A DNA stretch of 64,000 nt from Anaerovirgula multivorans (GTDB lineage Bacteria; Bacillota; Clostridia; Peptostreptococcales; Natronincolaceae), in assembly GCF_900188145.1 (NCBI RefSeq), contig NZ_FZOJ01000013.1:62001-126000 (forward strand), in the 5' to 3' direction. Position 1 is the first letter of the stretch. Every line of letters starts with the position of its first letter. The position numbers and the translations under genes were made by a program. Below the pieces are notes generated by a model. That model worked only from the letters and a program-made list of their open reading frames with translations, searched no databases and was not told the DNA's origin. Positions 33,617-42,692 of this stretch are shown here, piece after piece.

Positions 33617-34831
33617 TTAAAAACGTATCGTCTTATCCCATGATATGGTTTCTCTTTTTTTTCTGGCCTTTAAATAGTAGTATAGACTTCTAATAAAGAG
33701 AATGATAAATAGCTGAGCATAAGTGAAATACATAATAAACCCGATTAGCATATTCAGCGGTGATATAGTTTTTTCGGCCACCTGAGCACTAAACAGTTGG
33801 CATGTATATAGGATGTATGAAACATACCAAATTAACAGCATAGGAATAGGCAATGTAATTGTGGTAAAGCCCAAAATGCCTGCTATGAACCAGCCATCAG
33901 AGACTAATAGAAAAATTAAGAAAATAACATAAACCAAAACCTGTTGTAAAGTATGTACTAGCATTTTCCCCCTATAGTATTCAAAAGAGGTAAACATTTT
34001 TTCTAGCAAGTAAAGATTCCCCTGTAGCCATCTGGTTCTTTGTTTTATCAAGACCTTTAACTGTTGTGGCTCCTGCTCCCAAGTAACAGCCTCTGGAATG
34101 ATAGGTAGCAATCCACCTGCTCTTGTAATCCTTAATGTTAATTCAGCATCCTCTGCTAATGCGTAAACATCATATTCTCCCACTTCCTCAATGATTGAAC
34201 GCTTAAGAAGCATATTTGTGCCGGTTAAAGAACCCATCTTAAATAAAATCCATCTTCCCGATTGCATTAACAATTGAAATATTTGAAACTCTAGTGAGAT
34301 CATTCGAGTTAGCCAGTTTTTATTTTCGTTAATGGTTTTTACATAGCCTACAGCTCCTACTGCATTGGGTATAGCTTCTGCTGCTTCCACCAGCAGCTTA
34401 AGCGCTTGAGGCTCTGGTTGATTGTCAGCATCATATACGATAAAATATTTTGATTGTGAGATTTGCAGCCCATAGTTCAATACCCTGGACTTTCCCCTTG
34501 GCTCTCCTAGAGGAACTTTAATATGATATACATCTTTAAATTTTTTACAAAAGGTTTCTGCAATTTCTTCTGTCTGATCCTGTGAATTATCATTTAATAA
34601 ATAAACCCTTTTTTCTCCGGGGTATTCCAACTTTACCATTGCCTCTAAAGTTTTCTTAATAACCTTTCCCTCATTATGAGCAGGAATGAGCACATCTACA
34701 CTGGGATAATGTTGTAAAACGGGACTTTTTTTCTTATTAATTCGATAGTATAATCCAAAGACTGTTAATACGCAATAATAGATAATCACCGTGCTAAAAA
34801 CTAAGGAGGTAATCAACAATAAATATTTCAT
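33617..34831 (-). CDS. Membrane family-2 glycosyltransferase (processive, polysaccharide synthase type)
   Basis: A 404-residue protein with one N-terminal membrane helix, a GT2 catalytic domain and three or more C-terminal helices. Catalytic motifs visible: VLIPAHNEG, YDADNQP (DxD), ALAEDAELTLR (acceptor-site ED) and QRTRWLQG (Q-x-x-R-W), the signature of processive synthases such as those for poly-N-acetylglucosamine, hyaluronan and cellulose. ATG overlaps the stop of the upstream gene (ATGA), coupling it to a degenerate GGDEF membrane protein. No deacetylase or export partner is near. Product sugar unknown. Confidence 0.88.
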   Translation of the reverse strand: MKYLLLITSLVFSTVIIYYCVLTVFGLYYRINKKKSPVLQHYPSVDVLIPAHNEGKVIKKTLEAMVKLEYPGEKRVYLLNDNSQDQTEEIAETFCKKFKDVYHIKVPLGEPRGKSRVLNYGLQISQSKYFIVYDADNQPEPQALKLLVEAAEAIPNAVGAVGYVKTINENKNWLTRMISLEFQIFQLLMQSGRWILFKMGSLTGTNMLLKRSIIEEVGEYDVYALAEDAELTLRITRAGGLLPIIPEAVTWEQEPQQLKVLIKQRTRWLQGNLYLLEKMFTSFEYYRGKMLVHTLQQVLVYVIFLIFLLVSDGWFIAGILGFTTITLPIPMLLIWYVSYILYTCQLFSAQVAEKTISPLNMLIGFIMYFTYAQLFIILFIRSLYYYLKARKKRETISWDKTIRF

Positions 34832-35586
34832 GCAGTATTCACCTGCCTCTCATCCTTACCTATTACTTGGATGTCCATTATTAATTCTTCTTCTTTAATA
34901 TTTAACTTCTCATTGATCCTTGTATAGTAACGATTAAGGGCAATCTCCATTCCAGCTTCATCCGTATTTTGTAACAAGACTACAAAAGAATCTTTACTCC
35001 ATTTTCCTACTAGATCATATTGATTTCGAAAGGTCGCCAGGGCTAAATTCGTTAAGGTATTAAAAACTGCTTTTTGTACATGGAGGTTTTTCTCTTTAAC
35101 TGAAAATTGTATCTCATACCCTAACTCTCCCCGTCTTTCCATAGCTTTCTTAATTAAACTGCTTCTTCTCTTATATTCTTGTTTCGTTAACATCTCTGAA
35201 GAACCTATATATTGAGTCAACTCCTCTACTCTTTCTTTCAATTCAACATTCTCTTCTTCTACCGATTTGGCTATGTAGGTAAATCCATAGAGTACTGCTA
35301 TATTGAGTATTAATACAAGGTGATTCACGATTCCCTCAAGCTGTCTAAGGGCTTCCCACATCTCTATAAATCCAATAAAAAGATAACCTAGTGCTATTAG
35401 CAAGTTATAGGCTATCAGTAGAATAAATCCACTTCTTTTAGATAAAATTTTAAATAGTATTATGAAAATTATGTATTGTCCTATAAAGAAGATTTGTTTA
35501 TCTGAAGAGAAAAAGTGAAAAATCGTAATATAGAAAAGCAAAAACTGTCCAATATGCAGAAAGGTTTGCCACTTACTGTTCTTCAT
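34828..35586 (-). CDS. Membrane protein with a degenerate GGDEF domain
   Basis: About 252 residues: four or five membrane segments in the first 115 residues, a coiled-coil linker (SVEEENVELKERVEELTQ) and a C-terminal domain of about 130 residues. The stretch DLVGKWSKDSFVVLLQNTDEAGMEIALNRY aligns with the GGDEF strand-turn-strand region, with WSKDSF in place of GGDEF. It would therefore not make c-di-GMP. ATG at 35586 follows AGGGGG; an in-frame ATG at 35673 has no binding site. Coupled to the glycosyltransferase gene, so it probably senses or transmits a signal to the synthase. Function inferred. Confidence 0.7.
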   Translation of the reverse strand: MKNSKWQTFLHIGQFLLFYITIFHFFSSDKQIFFIGQYIIFIILFKILSKRSGFILLIAYNLLIALGYLFIGFIEMWEALRQLEGIVNHLVLILNIAVLYGFTYIAKSVEEENVELKERVEELTQYIGSSEMLTKQEYKRRSSLIKKAMERRGELGYEIQFSVKEKNLHVQKAVFNTLTNLALATFRNQYDLVGKWSKDSFVVLLQNTDEAGMEIALNRYYTRINEKLNIKEEELIMDIQVIGKDERQVNTA

Positions 35587-35734
35587 AGTAAAGCCCCCTA
35601 AGATGCCTTGTATTTTATGTATTACATTTAATAATACGATAAATGCAGTGGATTTTCTATGAATTTCAATCAATTTATGTAAACCAATTTTTTCTAATAT
35701 ATAGTTCCAGTTATAAACATCTATATTTGCTATT

Positions 35735-35993
35735 TTATCCTTCGGTGTATTGCTAAGACTCCCGCTTCTTCTAGATAAACAAACTAAGCGACTAACACAA
35801 AATCAAAGATTTTGGTTATCTGCTTATAGATAAACAAACTAAGTGACCAACACGAAAGTTAGAAACCAAACTTTCGGTTGTCTACTTAAAGCGGGAGATC
35901 AAGCACTACATCCTCGAAGTAAATTCGGCTACAATTCAGTGGGAGTAAAAACTCCCTCTGAATTAAGTCTCATTTTATCTAGAAAGCTAAAAA
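35735..35993 (+). repeat. Structured interspersed repeat with two covarying hairpins (full copy)
   Basis: An outer inverted repeat CTCCCGCTT (35759-35767) and AAGCGGGAG (35889-35897) encloses two tandem units, each AGATAAACAAACT plus a long hairpin. Hairpin 1 has stems AAGC/GCTT, TAAC/GTTA, AAAATC/GATTTT; hairpin 2 has AAGT/ACTT, AAC/GTT, GAAAGTT/AACTTTC. A third strong hairpin, AATTCAG and GGGAGT with ACTCCC and CTGAATT, lies at 35934-35963. No protein gene. It resembles the palindromic right ends of IS200/IS605-type elements or a structured RNA; a non-autonomous element of that sort is my best guess. Other copies lie at 31956 and 62744. Confidence 0.75.
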
Positions 35994-36066
35994 GTCTTTT
36001 TTTTAGCAATATTATTTTAATATTTAGTTTTTAACTGGCTTAAGCTTAAGAGAGCTTGAACAAATA

Positions 36067-36100
36067 TTTAGAGTCAAATCTATTGAGATTTGACTCTAAA
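36067..36100 (-). terminator. Terminator-like hairpin after agcS
   Basis: TTTAGAGTCAAATC (36067-36080) pairs perfectly with GATTTGACTCTAAA (36087-36100), about 70 bases past the symporter stop; the T-run is weak. Confidence 0.6.
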
Positions 36101-36169
36101 GGAAAGATTATTCTATATAACATAAGTTCTTCCAGTTCCATCGGTTAGGAACGGTAATTCTTATGACAC

Positions 36170-37570
36170 CTAAACCATATTTTTGCCTTTTCTCTGTCCT
36201 TTCATTTTTATGTCTTTTAGATAATAATCTTTGGATGTAAAATATTCTTTTGTTTTAGCAGCAACAACACCTGACAATCCTAGCACTCCTATCATGTTTG
36301 GTATAACTGCTAATCCAAATAGGAAATCTAAAAACATCCATACAAATTGTAAACCTCCAACAGCACCAATGAAGCAAGCTGCTAAATAAACCCATCTCAT
36401 TAATATTGAAAAACGATATCCAAATAGATATTCTGCCAGTTTTTCACCATAAAAAAGAATAACAAATATAGTAGACACAACGAATAATAATATTGAAAAA
36501 CTAACAATAACTCCACCAATTGATCCATAAAAATTGCTAAAAGCTACCGCTGTCATTGCAGATGCTTCTAACCCAGCCTCTTGCCAAATGCCTGTGCTTA
36601 ATATCACAAATGCCGTCATAGAACAAATCAATATCGTATCAACAAATACACTAAACATTCCCCATAATCCCTGTCTAACAGGATGATCTGTTTGGGCTGC
36701 TGCATGAGCAATAGGTGCACTCCCCATTCCTGCTTCATTAGAGTACGCTCCCCTAGCCATTCCCCAGCGTAAGGCCATTGCTATCGTGCTGCCAGTAAAT
36801 CCACCTACAGCCGCACGTCCTGTAAAGGCATCTCTAAAAATCATTCCTATTACAGACGGGATTACAGTAATATTGCTTATAATGATAATAATACATCCCA
36901 ATAAATACAGACTTGCCATCACTGGAACAAATTTTTCTGATACTTTTCCGACCCTTTTTACACCTCCAACAACAATCAGTCCAACTAAAACTGTTATAAT
37001 CATTCCTGAAACAACAGGGCTAATTCCTAAGGTACTGGCAGAACCTGCCGCTGAGTTTGCTTGAACCATAATCCCTGAAACAATTGTCAGCATGAATATG
37101 AAGGCATAAGCAGTTCCTAAAGCAGGAGATTTCAAACCATTCTTTAAATAATACATGGGACCGCCAACATATTCTCCCACTTCATTTTTTTCTCTATACA
37201 TTACACCTAACACGACTTCAGCATACTTTGAAGCCATACCTACTAGTGCTGTCACCCACATCCAAAATATTGCACCGGGTCCTCCGAAAAAGATAGCTAC
37301 CGGTACACCAACAATATTGGATGCTCCTGCGGTAGATCCCAATTCAGCAGTAACTGCCTGAAAAGGTGTAATTGTTCCGTCGCCTTCCTTACCATCTTTA
37401 GTAAATAGAGAACCTATTGTCTGAGACCACATATATCCAAAGTGCTTAAATTGAATGAACTCGATCCTGAAGGATATAAACAATCCACCTCCTACAAGCA
37501 GCACTAGCATTGCCGGTCCCCACAAAATCCCTGTAGCTGTGTTAATAAAATGTAAAATTGCTTCTTGCAT
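36170..37570 (-). CDS. AgcS-family sodium:alanine/glycine symporter
   Basis: About 466 residues with 10-11 membrane segments. AgcS family signatures seen: GDGTITPFQAVTAELGSTAGASNIVGV near the N-terminus, PGAIFWMWVTALVGMASKYAEVVLGV, GGPMYYLKNGL and RGAYSNEAGMGSAPIAHAAAQT. It imports small neutral amino acids with Na+. ATG at 37570 follows AAGGAG by nine bases; TTG at 37579 is too close. It is 30 bases downstream of the peptidase gene, so the two are probably one operon for uptake and use of amino acids or peptides. Confidence 0.95.
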   Translation of the reverse strand: MQEAILHFINTATGILWGPAMLVLLVGGGLFISFRIEFIQFKHFGYMWSQTIGSLFTKDGKEGDGTITPFQAVTAELGSTAGASNIVGVPVAIFFGGPGAIFWMWVTALVGMASKYAEVVLGVMYREKNEVGEYVGGPMYYLKNGLKSPALGTAYAFIFMLTIVSGIMVQANSAAGSASTLGISPVVSGMIITVLVGLIVVGGVKRVGKVSEKFVPVMASLYLLGCIIIIISNITVIPSVIGMIFRDAFTGRAAVGGFTGSTIAMALRWGMARGAYSNEAGMGSAPIAHAAAQTDHPVRQGLWGMFSVFVDTILICSMTAFVILSTGIWQEAGLEASAMTAVAFSNFYGSIGGVIVSFSILLFVVSTIFVILFYGEKLAEYLFGYRFSILMRWVYLAACFIGAVGGLQFVWMFLDFLFGLAVIPNMIGVLGLSGVVAAKTKEYFTSKDYYLKDIKMKGQRKGKNMV

Positions 37571-37608
37571 ACCATACAACTCCTTTTCTATAAATTGGTT
37601 TTTAAATT

Positions 37609-39285
37609 CTATTGTTCAGATAATTGTGTTTCCGACAAAGCCCATTTAATAGCAGTATCTAATAGCACCGGAGTCTTTTCTAACACATCTTTCATATGAA
37701 CTCTCTCAGTAAATTTGTGTAAATCTTTACCCCATGGACCTACATTAATAACAGGAATGGATAGATCCCTCATAGCTTCGAAGGGAATATCATACATCTT
37801 TTCCCATAAAGGCATGTTAGGTCCTATATAAGGAATCACCTCATCACTGTGATGTAATGCCACATAACTCATATCTGAAATTCCCATAAAATAATTTTTC
37901 TTATTGTAGGTTTCCTTCCATTCTTTTTGAGCAATATCATTAATTCTTTTGCCTATTTCTTTCACAGTTTTTGATAGTTTTTTAAAATCCTTATTAGCAA
38001 TATGCGGATAATAGGGTGGAGAAATAGCAATTACTACTATAGGTCTGCGATCTGCAACATATTCCAACACTTTCTCAATTAGAACAAAGTTGCTTTCTGG
38101 AATATTGATCTTATTTTTTTGAATTTCCACTATGAGTTCATTAGTAGTATCTTCAAAATCTTTAAGAAATGCGTCTCCTGAATACTGGATTGCTTCCTCG
38201 TAAATTTCAGAGAAAGTTTTCACATTTATGCTCCAAGGTAGCTTCTTAACTGACTCCCTACTTTTACTAAGAAACTTGCTGTAATTTTCATTCATTTTAT
38301 CAATGACTTCTTCAAAGGATTCATCACAAACCTTTTGAAGCTGTGCTAATATCTCCTTAGGTGTCCTGGTAAGTGTTAGAATGCTGAAGTATCCCCCTGA
38401 TGCTTCTGGAATAGAAGCATCATAGCATTTCTTAGTATCTCTGCAGAAACTCCAAGAGGGAGGTGGAGACACTTCATCTCCCTCTACATCTGAAAACGCT
38501 GTATTTAATTCTGTATTAGCCACGATCTGAGACAACAAAACTATAGGATTAAATCCGTGGAAAATATCTCCTATATGGGTTTTCTTTCCTCTTACATAGA
38601 TAACAGGCATCAGCTTTCCAACTGAACCTTCATAAAAAATGCCTTTATCCTCTTCATCCCGTTGATGCGCTTCTGAATTTACTAAAAGAACATATTCCAA
38701 ATCGAATTTTTTCTTAATGTCTTTCAGAAGTTTTACGCCTTCTCTCATCCCTGTAGATAAAGATTCTTCATCTGGAACAGATACAATCAAGATATTTCCT
38801 TCTAGCCCCTGTTGCTTTGCATATTCCTCTACTAAAGCTATCTGAATAGCTGCTCCCGCTTTCATATCAGCTGCTCCTCTTGCAAAAACCCATTCTCCGG
38901 CTTCCAGATCTTTTTTTACTTCATCAGCTATTTCAATATGTTTCAATTTATTTGCCAGTTTAATGGGGTTATAAGCATGATCCTTAAGGATGCCATAATC
39001 AAAGGTATCTACAACATCGTGATGATGTAAAAGAACAATGGTTTTTTTCCCTTTTCCTTTTACTAAACCCCAAATAATTGACCTTTTAAGAGAATCTCTT
39101 TTTAGTGGGTACATTCCTAATTTTTCTGGATTTGCACGAAAATAGTCTGATTTTCTAAGCTCTTGGTACAGATATGCTTCAATATCCCTTTCCCCAGTTG
39201 TTCCTGTATGACTTTTAATTGCTAACAGCTCCATAAATATTTTTTCAATTCTTGTTGCCAGATTACTACTATCTGATTTCTTCAT
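37609..39285 (-). CDS. M20-family metallopeptidase, RocB-like
   Basis: A 558-residue cytosolic protein of the M20/M25/M40 peptidase clan, resembling the RocB branch (about 540-570 residues). Metal-site motifs: LLHHHDVVDTFD (first His/Asp), ARGAADMKAGAAIQIAL (bridging Asp) and SVPDEESLSTGMREG (catalytic Glu pair); the C-terminal VINVGPWGKDLHKFTERVH holds the last His. ATG at 39285 follows AGAGGTGATG. RocB homologues occur with arginine catabolism, but no other roc genes are here. The divergent amidohydrolase and BTAD regulator suggest a shared degradative function. Confidence 0.88.
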   Translation of the reverse strand: MKKSDSSNLATRIEKIFMELLAIKSHTGTTGERDIEAYLYQELRKSDYFRANPEKLGMYPLKRDSLKRSIIWGLVKGKGKKTIVLLHHHDVVDTFDYGILKDHAYNPIKLANKLKHIEIADEVKKDLEAGEWVFARGAADMKAGAAIQIALVEEYAKQQGLEGNILIVSVPDEESLSTGMREGVKLLKDIKKKFDLEYVLLVNSEAHQRDEEDKGIFYEGSVGKLMPVIYVRGKKTHIGDIFHGFNPIVLLSQIVANTELNTAFSDVEGDEVSPPPSWSFCRDTKKCYDASIPEASGGYFSILTLTRTPKEILAQLQKVCDESFEEVIDKMNENYSKFLSKSRESVKKLPWSINVKTFSEIYEEAIQYSGDAFLKDFEDTTNELIVEIQKNKINIPESNFVLIEKVLEYVADRRPIVVIAISPPYYPHIANKDFKKLSKTVKEIGKRINDIAQKEWKETYNKKNYFMGISDMSYVALHHSDEVIPYIGPNMPLWEKMYDIPFEAMRDLSIPVINVGPWGKDLHKFTERVHMKDVLEKTPVLLDTAIKWALSETQLSEQ

Positions 39286-39460
39286 ATTGCATCACCTCTT
39301 AAATTTTTTTAATTTTCTGAAACCTTTTATTATTAATTATATTTCATTACTGTTTGTAGTAAGTTTGCCCATCGTTTTATTTCCGTTTATCTTCCGTTGT
39401 ACTCATGTTTTTTTATTAAATTGTTGCAAAGAAAAAGGTCTGCTCTTTTTTTTGAAGAAT

Positions 39461-39477
39461 ATATGTAGTGTACATAT
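39461..39477. promoter_or_regulatory. Palindromic candidate operator between divergent operons
   Basis: ATATGTA-GTG-TACATAT is a perfect 7-bp inverted repeat in the 257-bp divergent region, 66 bases before the amidohydrolase start. It is a candidate site for the BTAD regulator or another factor. Confidence 0.35.
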
Positions 39478-39542
39478 TGGCTCCGGCTTTAGAGCAATAA
39501 AGCCTAAAGAATAGTTTTAAAAAATTTAATGGAGGTCATATC

Positions 39543-41099
39543 TTGAATGTAGATCTTGTTTTATATAATGGCATTATTATACAAATGAATAAAGATGAAT
39601 CCATACATAAATCTATAGCAATAAAAGATGGGTTGATTCTAGATGTTGGCAGTAATGAAGATATCAAAAAATACATTGGAGATAATACCTTAACTATAGA
39701 TCTGAAGGGAAAAACAGTCGTTCCTGGATTTTTTGATTCTCATATGCACCTTATGCCCACTAGCATAAACGAATTAGCTATTAATTTTGAAAAGGCTTCT
39801 TCGATTCAGGATGTATTGGATTTGATTGAAGCAAAGAGAAAACAATTGCCACCTAAAAGTATTATTTGGGGCATAAGGCTGGATGAGTTTCAGCTAAAGG
39901 AAAGAATACTTCCTACGAAAAACGATTTAGATAAAGTTGCACCAGATCAACCTGTTTTTATCAGTAGTATTGAATTCCACACAGTAACAGTTAATTCTTA
40001 TGCACTGCATAAAATGAATCTCCCTTTTACTATTAATAGTATTGAGAAAGATAGCAAAGGATTCTCTACCGGAAGGATATACCATCATGCTAGTTTTATA
40101 GCTAGAAAAAAAATGTTTGAAATGATCTCTAATGAAGCTCAGGTTCAAGGCCTTAAAACTACGATAGAAAAGATCATAAAAAAAGGTGTTACTTCTCTGG
40201 TTGCAATGGAGGGTGGATCTTTGTTTCATGATAGACATGCAGACTTTATATTGAATGAAAAAGATAAACTGCCTATAGATATTGCTATTTTCTACCAAAC
40301 CACTGATGTGGAAAAAGTTCTCTCTCACCAGCTTCCAAGAATAGGCGGAGATATTTTTCTTGATGGGTCCTTTCGTTCTAGAAATGCTGCTCTATTTGAA
40401 CCTTATAGTGATTCACCTGGAAATAGAGGTGTCTTATATTTCTCTCAAGAAGAAATAGATGAATTTATACTCCATGCCCATCGGAAGGATCTACAAATTG
40501 CAATTCATGCTGTTGGCGGAAGAGCTATCGAGTATCTTTTAAATGCTTACGAAAGGGTTTTGGGTCAACATCCTAAAGTTAACCATCGCCATCGAATAGA
40601 GCACTTTGAATTGCCCACTGCCCACCAAATAAAAAGAGCAAAGGACTTAGGCGTTATATTATCCATGCAGCCTACCTATGAATATTTTTTTAGAGAACCC
40701 CATGGTATGTATGAAATTCGATTAGGAAAAGAACGTTCACGGCAAACAAATCCTTTTAAAAAAATAGTAGATGCTGGTATCCTTATTGCTGGTGGTTCAG
40801 ATGGTGATGTCATGCCAGTAGACCCTATATTAGGTATTCATGCAGCTGTAAATCATCCCAATCATAATTATAGAATTTCCCCCTATGAAGCCCTCAAAAT
40901 GTTTACGGTTAATGCTGCTATAGGTATATTTGAAGAGGATACAAAAGGAACAATTGAAAAAAACAAACTAGCTGATATTGTAATTCTAGATCACAATCCT
41001 CTTACTATAGAACCTACTTGTATTAAGGATATAAAAGTAATGTGTACAATAAAGAAAGGTCAAATATTATTTGAAAAAGATTTGGGTGAAATAGTATGA
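39543..41099 (+). CDS. YtcJ-like metal-dependent amidohydrolase
   Basis: A 518-residue amidohydrolase of the Amidohydro_3 group. Metal-binding residues are visible in VVPGFFDSHMHLMPTS (HxH), IAIHAVGGRAIEYLL, RHRIEHFELP and AGGSDGDVMPVDPILGIHAA, with C-terminal NKLADIVILDHNPL closing the composite sandwich. TTG at 39543, seven bases after GGAGG, starts the conserved NVDLVLYNG; no in-frame ATG precedes it. Its stop overlaps the regulator ATG by four bases (ATGA). Substrate unknown; amide or formyl compounds are typical. Confidence 0.92.
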   Translation: MNVDLVLYNGIIIQMNKDESIHKSIAIKDGLILDVGSNEDIKKYIGDNTLTIDLKGKTVVPGFFDSHMHLMPTSINELAINFEKASSIQDVLDLIEAKRKQLPPKSIIWGIRLDEFQLKERILPTKNDLDKVAPDQPVFISSIEFHTVTVNSYALHKMNLPFTINSIEKDSKGFSTGRIYHHASFIARKKMFEMISNEAQVQGLKTTIEKIIKKGVTSLVAMEGGSLFHDRHADFILNEKDKLPIDIAIFYQTTDVEKVLSHQLPRIGGDIFLDGSFRSRNAALFEPYSDSPGNRGVLYFSQEEIDEFILHAHRKDLQIAIHAVGGRAIEYLLNAYERVLGQHPKVNHRHRIEHFELPTAHQIKRAKDLGVILSMQPTYEYFFREPHGMYEIRLGKERSRQTNPFKKIVDAGILIAGGSDGDVMPVDPILGIHAAVNHPNHNYRISPYEALKMFTVNAAIGIFEEDTKGTIEKNKLADIVILDHNPLTIEPTCIKDIKVMCTIKKGQILFEKDLGEIV

Positions 41100-42451
41100 T
41101 GCTAAACGCAAAATTTATGGGACAGTTGGATTTTTCTATCGATGAAAAATCCATTACTACCTCTCTATCTGAAAAAGCCTGTGGTGTATTATGTTATCTT
41201 ATGATGAGTTCCCCCAAGTTCCACTACCGAGAGCATGTAGCAGGAATGTTTTGGGAAAAATCTGATAAAAACTCTGCCAGCAGTAATTTAAGATATATTC
41301 TATGGATCATTAGAAAAAATTTAGATTCTAATGGGAAGAAAAATCAATATATTCTTAGTCCTAATAAAAGTACAATTAAATTTTCTGAAGAACATATATG
41401 TGGTTTAGATGTATTTCAATTTAAAGATTTTATTAAGAAAGCAAATACCCATAAAAGCAGCGAAACAGATAGAATTATACTATTAAAAAAAGCTGCTGAG
41501 CTCTATCGAGGAGGCTTTTTAGAAGATTTTTATATTCAAGATGCTCCTATCTTCAATGATTGGGTTTTTTATGAAAGGGAAGATTTACAAAGGCTCTATT
41601 TCCAAGTACAATTTAAATTATCAGAAGAGTATGTTAATTTAAGGCAATATAATCAAGCTATTCTCCCCTTAAAGAAACTCATTAAAATTGATCCTTTACA
41701 TGAAGAATTGTATTACCGTTTAATAAAGCTTTATGCATTATCAGGCCATAGGATTGCCGCTATCGAAGTTTATCAACAGTTGAAGAAAACCCTTCGAGAA
41801 GAGTTGAATATTAGTCCTATGAAGGAGACTCAAACATTATTTAAGTCAATATCTACCGGAAGAGAATTAAAAATTCCTGTAACTTTGCCAACGATGATGA
41901 CAAAAAATGTATATAATCAGTTGGTTCCATATGAAAAGGCAGGTATTCATATGAAGTTTCTAATGGTTTCTTCAAAATCAAAATTAGGAGAATCTCAGAA
42001 AAAACTTAAAGAAGTTACATTAAATCATAGAGAAGTCACGATTGAGATTGGTAAGCTTCCTGGTAAGCGAATTCTTTATGAAGGAATCTATGAAATCATA
42101 GAAGAATACATTAAACTATTGAAAAATCAAGATGATAGCTCTTATCTCAAAGAAACATTGCTAGAATTGGATAACTTTAAAGAAATTAATTCTTCCAATG
42201 AATACTTTCTCTTTCAACAGCTATGTAGTATGTTACAGCGTATTAGTTTAGATAGGATTATTATCAATATACATCATCTTCATTTTTATGATGAGAAAAT
42301 CTTTGACTTCCTTTCTTTTCTATCAAGAAAATGTCAAAACACCAATATAACAATCTTAGGTGTATTTGATACTTCATGGGATCACCAGAGATTTCAACTG
42401 TTTGAAAAGGCATTTCAACAGGAAGAAAACTTTGAATTTATTTATCTCTAA
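41096..42451 (+). CDS. BTAD-domain transcriptional regulator with a degenerate ATPase-like C-terminus
   Basis: A 451-residue regulator: winged-helix DNA-binding domain (about 1-95; EKACGVLCYLMMSSPKFHYREHVAGMFW...SASSNLRYILWIIRK), a bacterial transcriptional activator domain of TPR-like helices (about 105-250; AAELYRGGFLEDFY, DWVFYEREDLQRLYF, DPLHEELYYRLIKLYALSGHRIAAIEVYQQLKKTLREELNISP) and a tail of about 190 residues. The tail ends with a strand resembling Walker B of STAND ATPases (RIIINIHHLHFYDEKIFDFLSFL) but its P-loop is not recognisable. It is coupled to the amidohydrolase gene and likely controls it and the divergent rocB-like/agcS operon. Confidence 0.8.
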   Translation: MMLNAKFMGQLDFSIDEKSITTSLSEKACGVLCYLMMSSPKFHYREHVAGMFWEKSDKNSASSNLRYILWIIRKNLDSNGKKNQYILSPNKSTIKFSEEHICGLDVFQFKDFIKKANTHKSSETDRIILLKKAAELYRGGFLEDFYIQDAPIFNDWVFYEREDLQRLYFQVQFKLSEEYVNLRQYNQAILPLKKLIKIDPLHEELYYRLIKLYALSGHRIAAIEVYQQLKKTLREELNISPMKETQTLFKSISTGRELKIPVTLPTMMTKNVYNQLVPYEKAGIHMKFLMVSSKSKLGESQKKLKEVTLNHREVTIEIGKLPGKRILYEGIYEIIEEYIKLLKNQDDSSYLKETLLELDNFKEINSSNEYFLFQQLCSMLQRISLDRIIINIHHLHFYDEKIFDFLSFLSRKCQNTNITILGVFDTSWDHQRFQLFEKAFQQEENFEFIYL

Positions 42452-42468
42452 TAGCTTTTCTCCCTTAA

Positions 42469-42517
42469 AACATAGCAAAACCACCTTAATTTTTAATTTA
42501 GACGGTTTTGCTGTGTT
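42469..42517 (+). terminator. Terminator-like hairpin of the amidohydrolase-regulator operon
   Basis: AACATAGCAAAACC (42469-42482) pairs with GGTTTTGCTGTGTT (42504-42517) with one mismatch. The remaining sequence to 42692 shows no gene. Confidence 0.7.
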
Positions 42518-42692
42518 CAATATAATACTTTACTACATTTAGTACCTCCGCAGGCTCTCTTTTAAACCATAGCACTAGGATATTATTCATTATAAGATAC
42601 TGTATTCAACATATATTTTTTATTTCCTCTGCTTTCTATTTCCTATATTGTTACCTTTATAACCCATTCTTCTCGTCCATCTAACTTTTCTA

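Noticed and set aside
35735-35993. CRISPR array as an explanation for the repeated AGATAAACAAACT units
   Set aside because: Only two units, of unequal length, with paired stems rather than unique spacers, and no cas genes in the window.
35843-36034. 63-residue frame through the structured repeat
   Set aside because: It crosses several perfect hairpins and shows no protein-like pattern; the DNA is better explained as a structured repeat.
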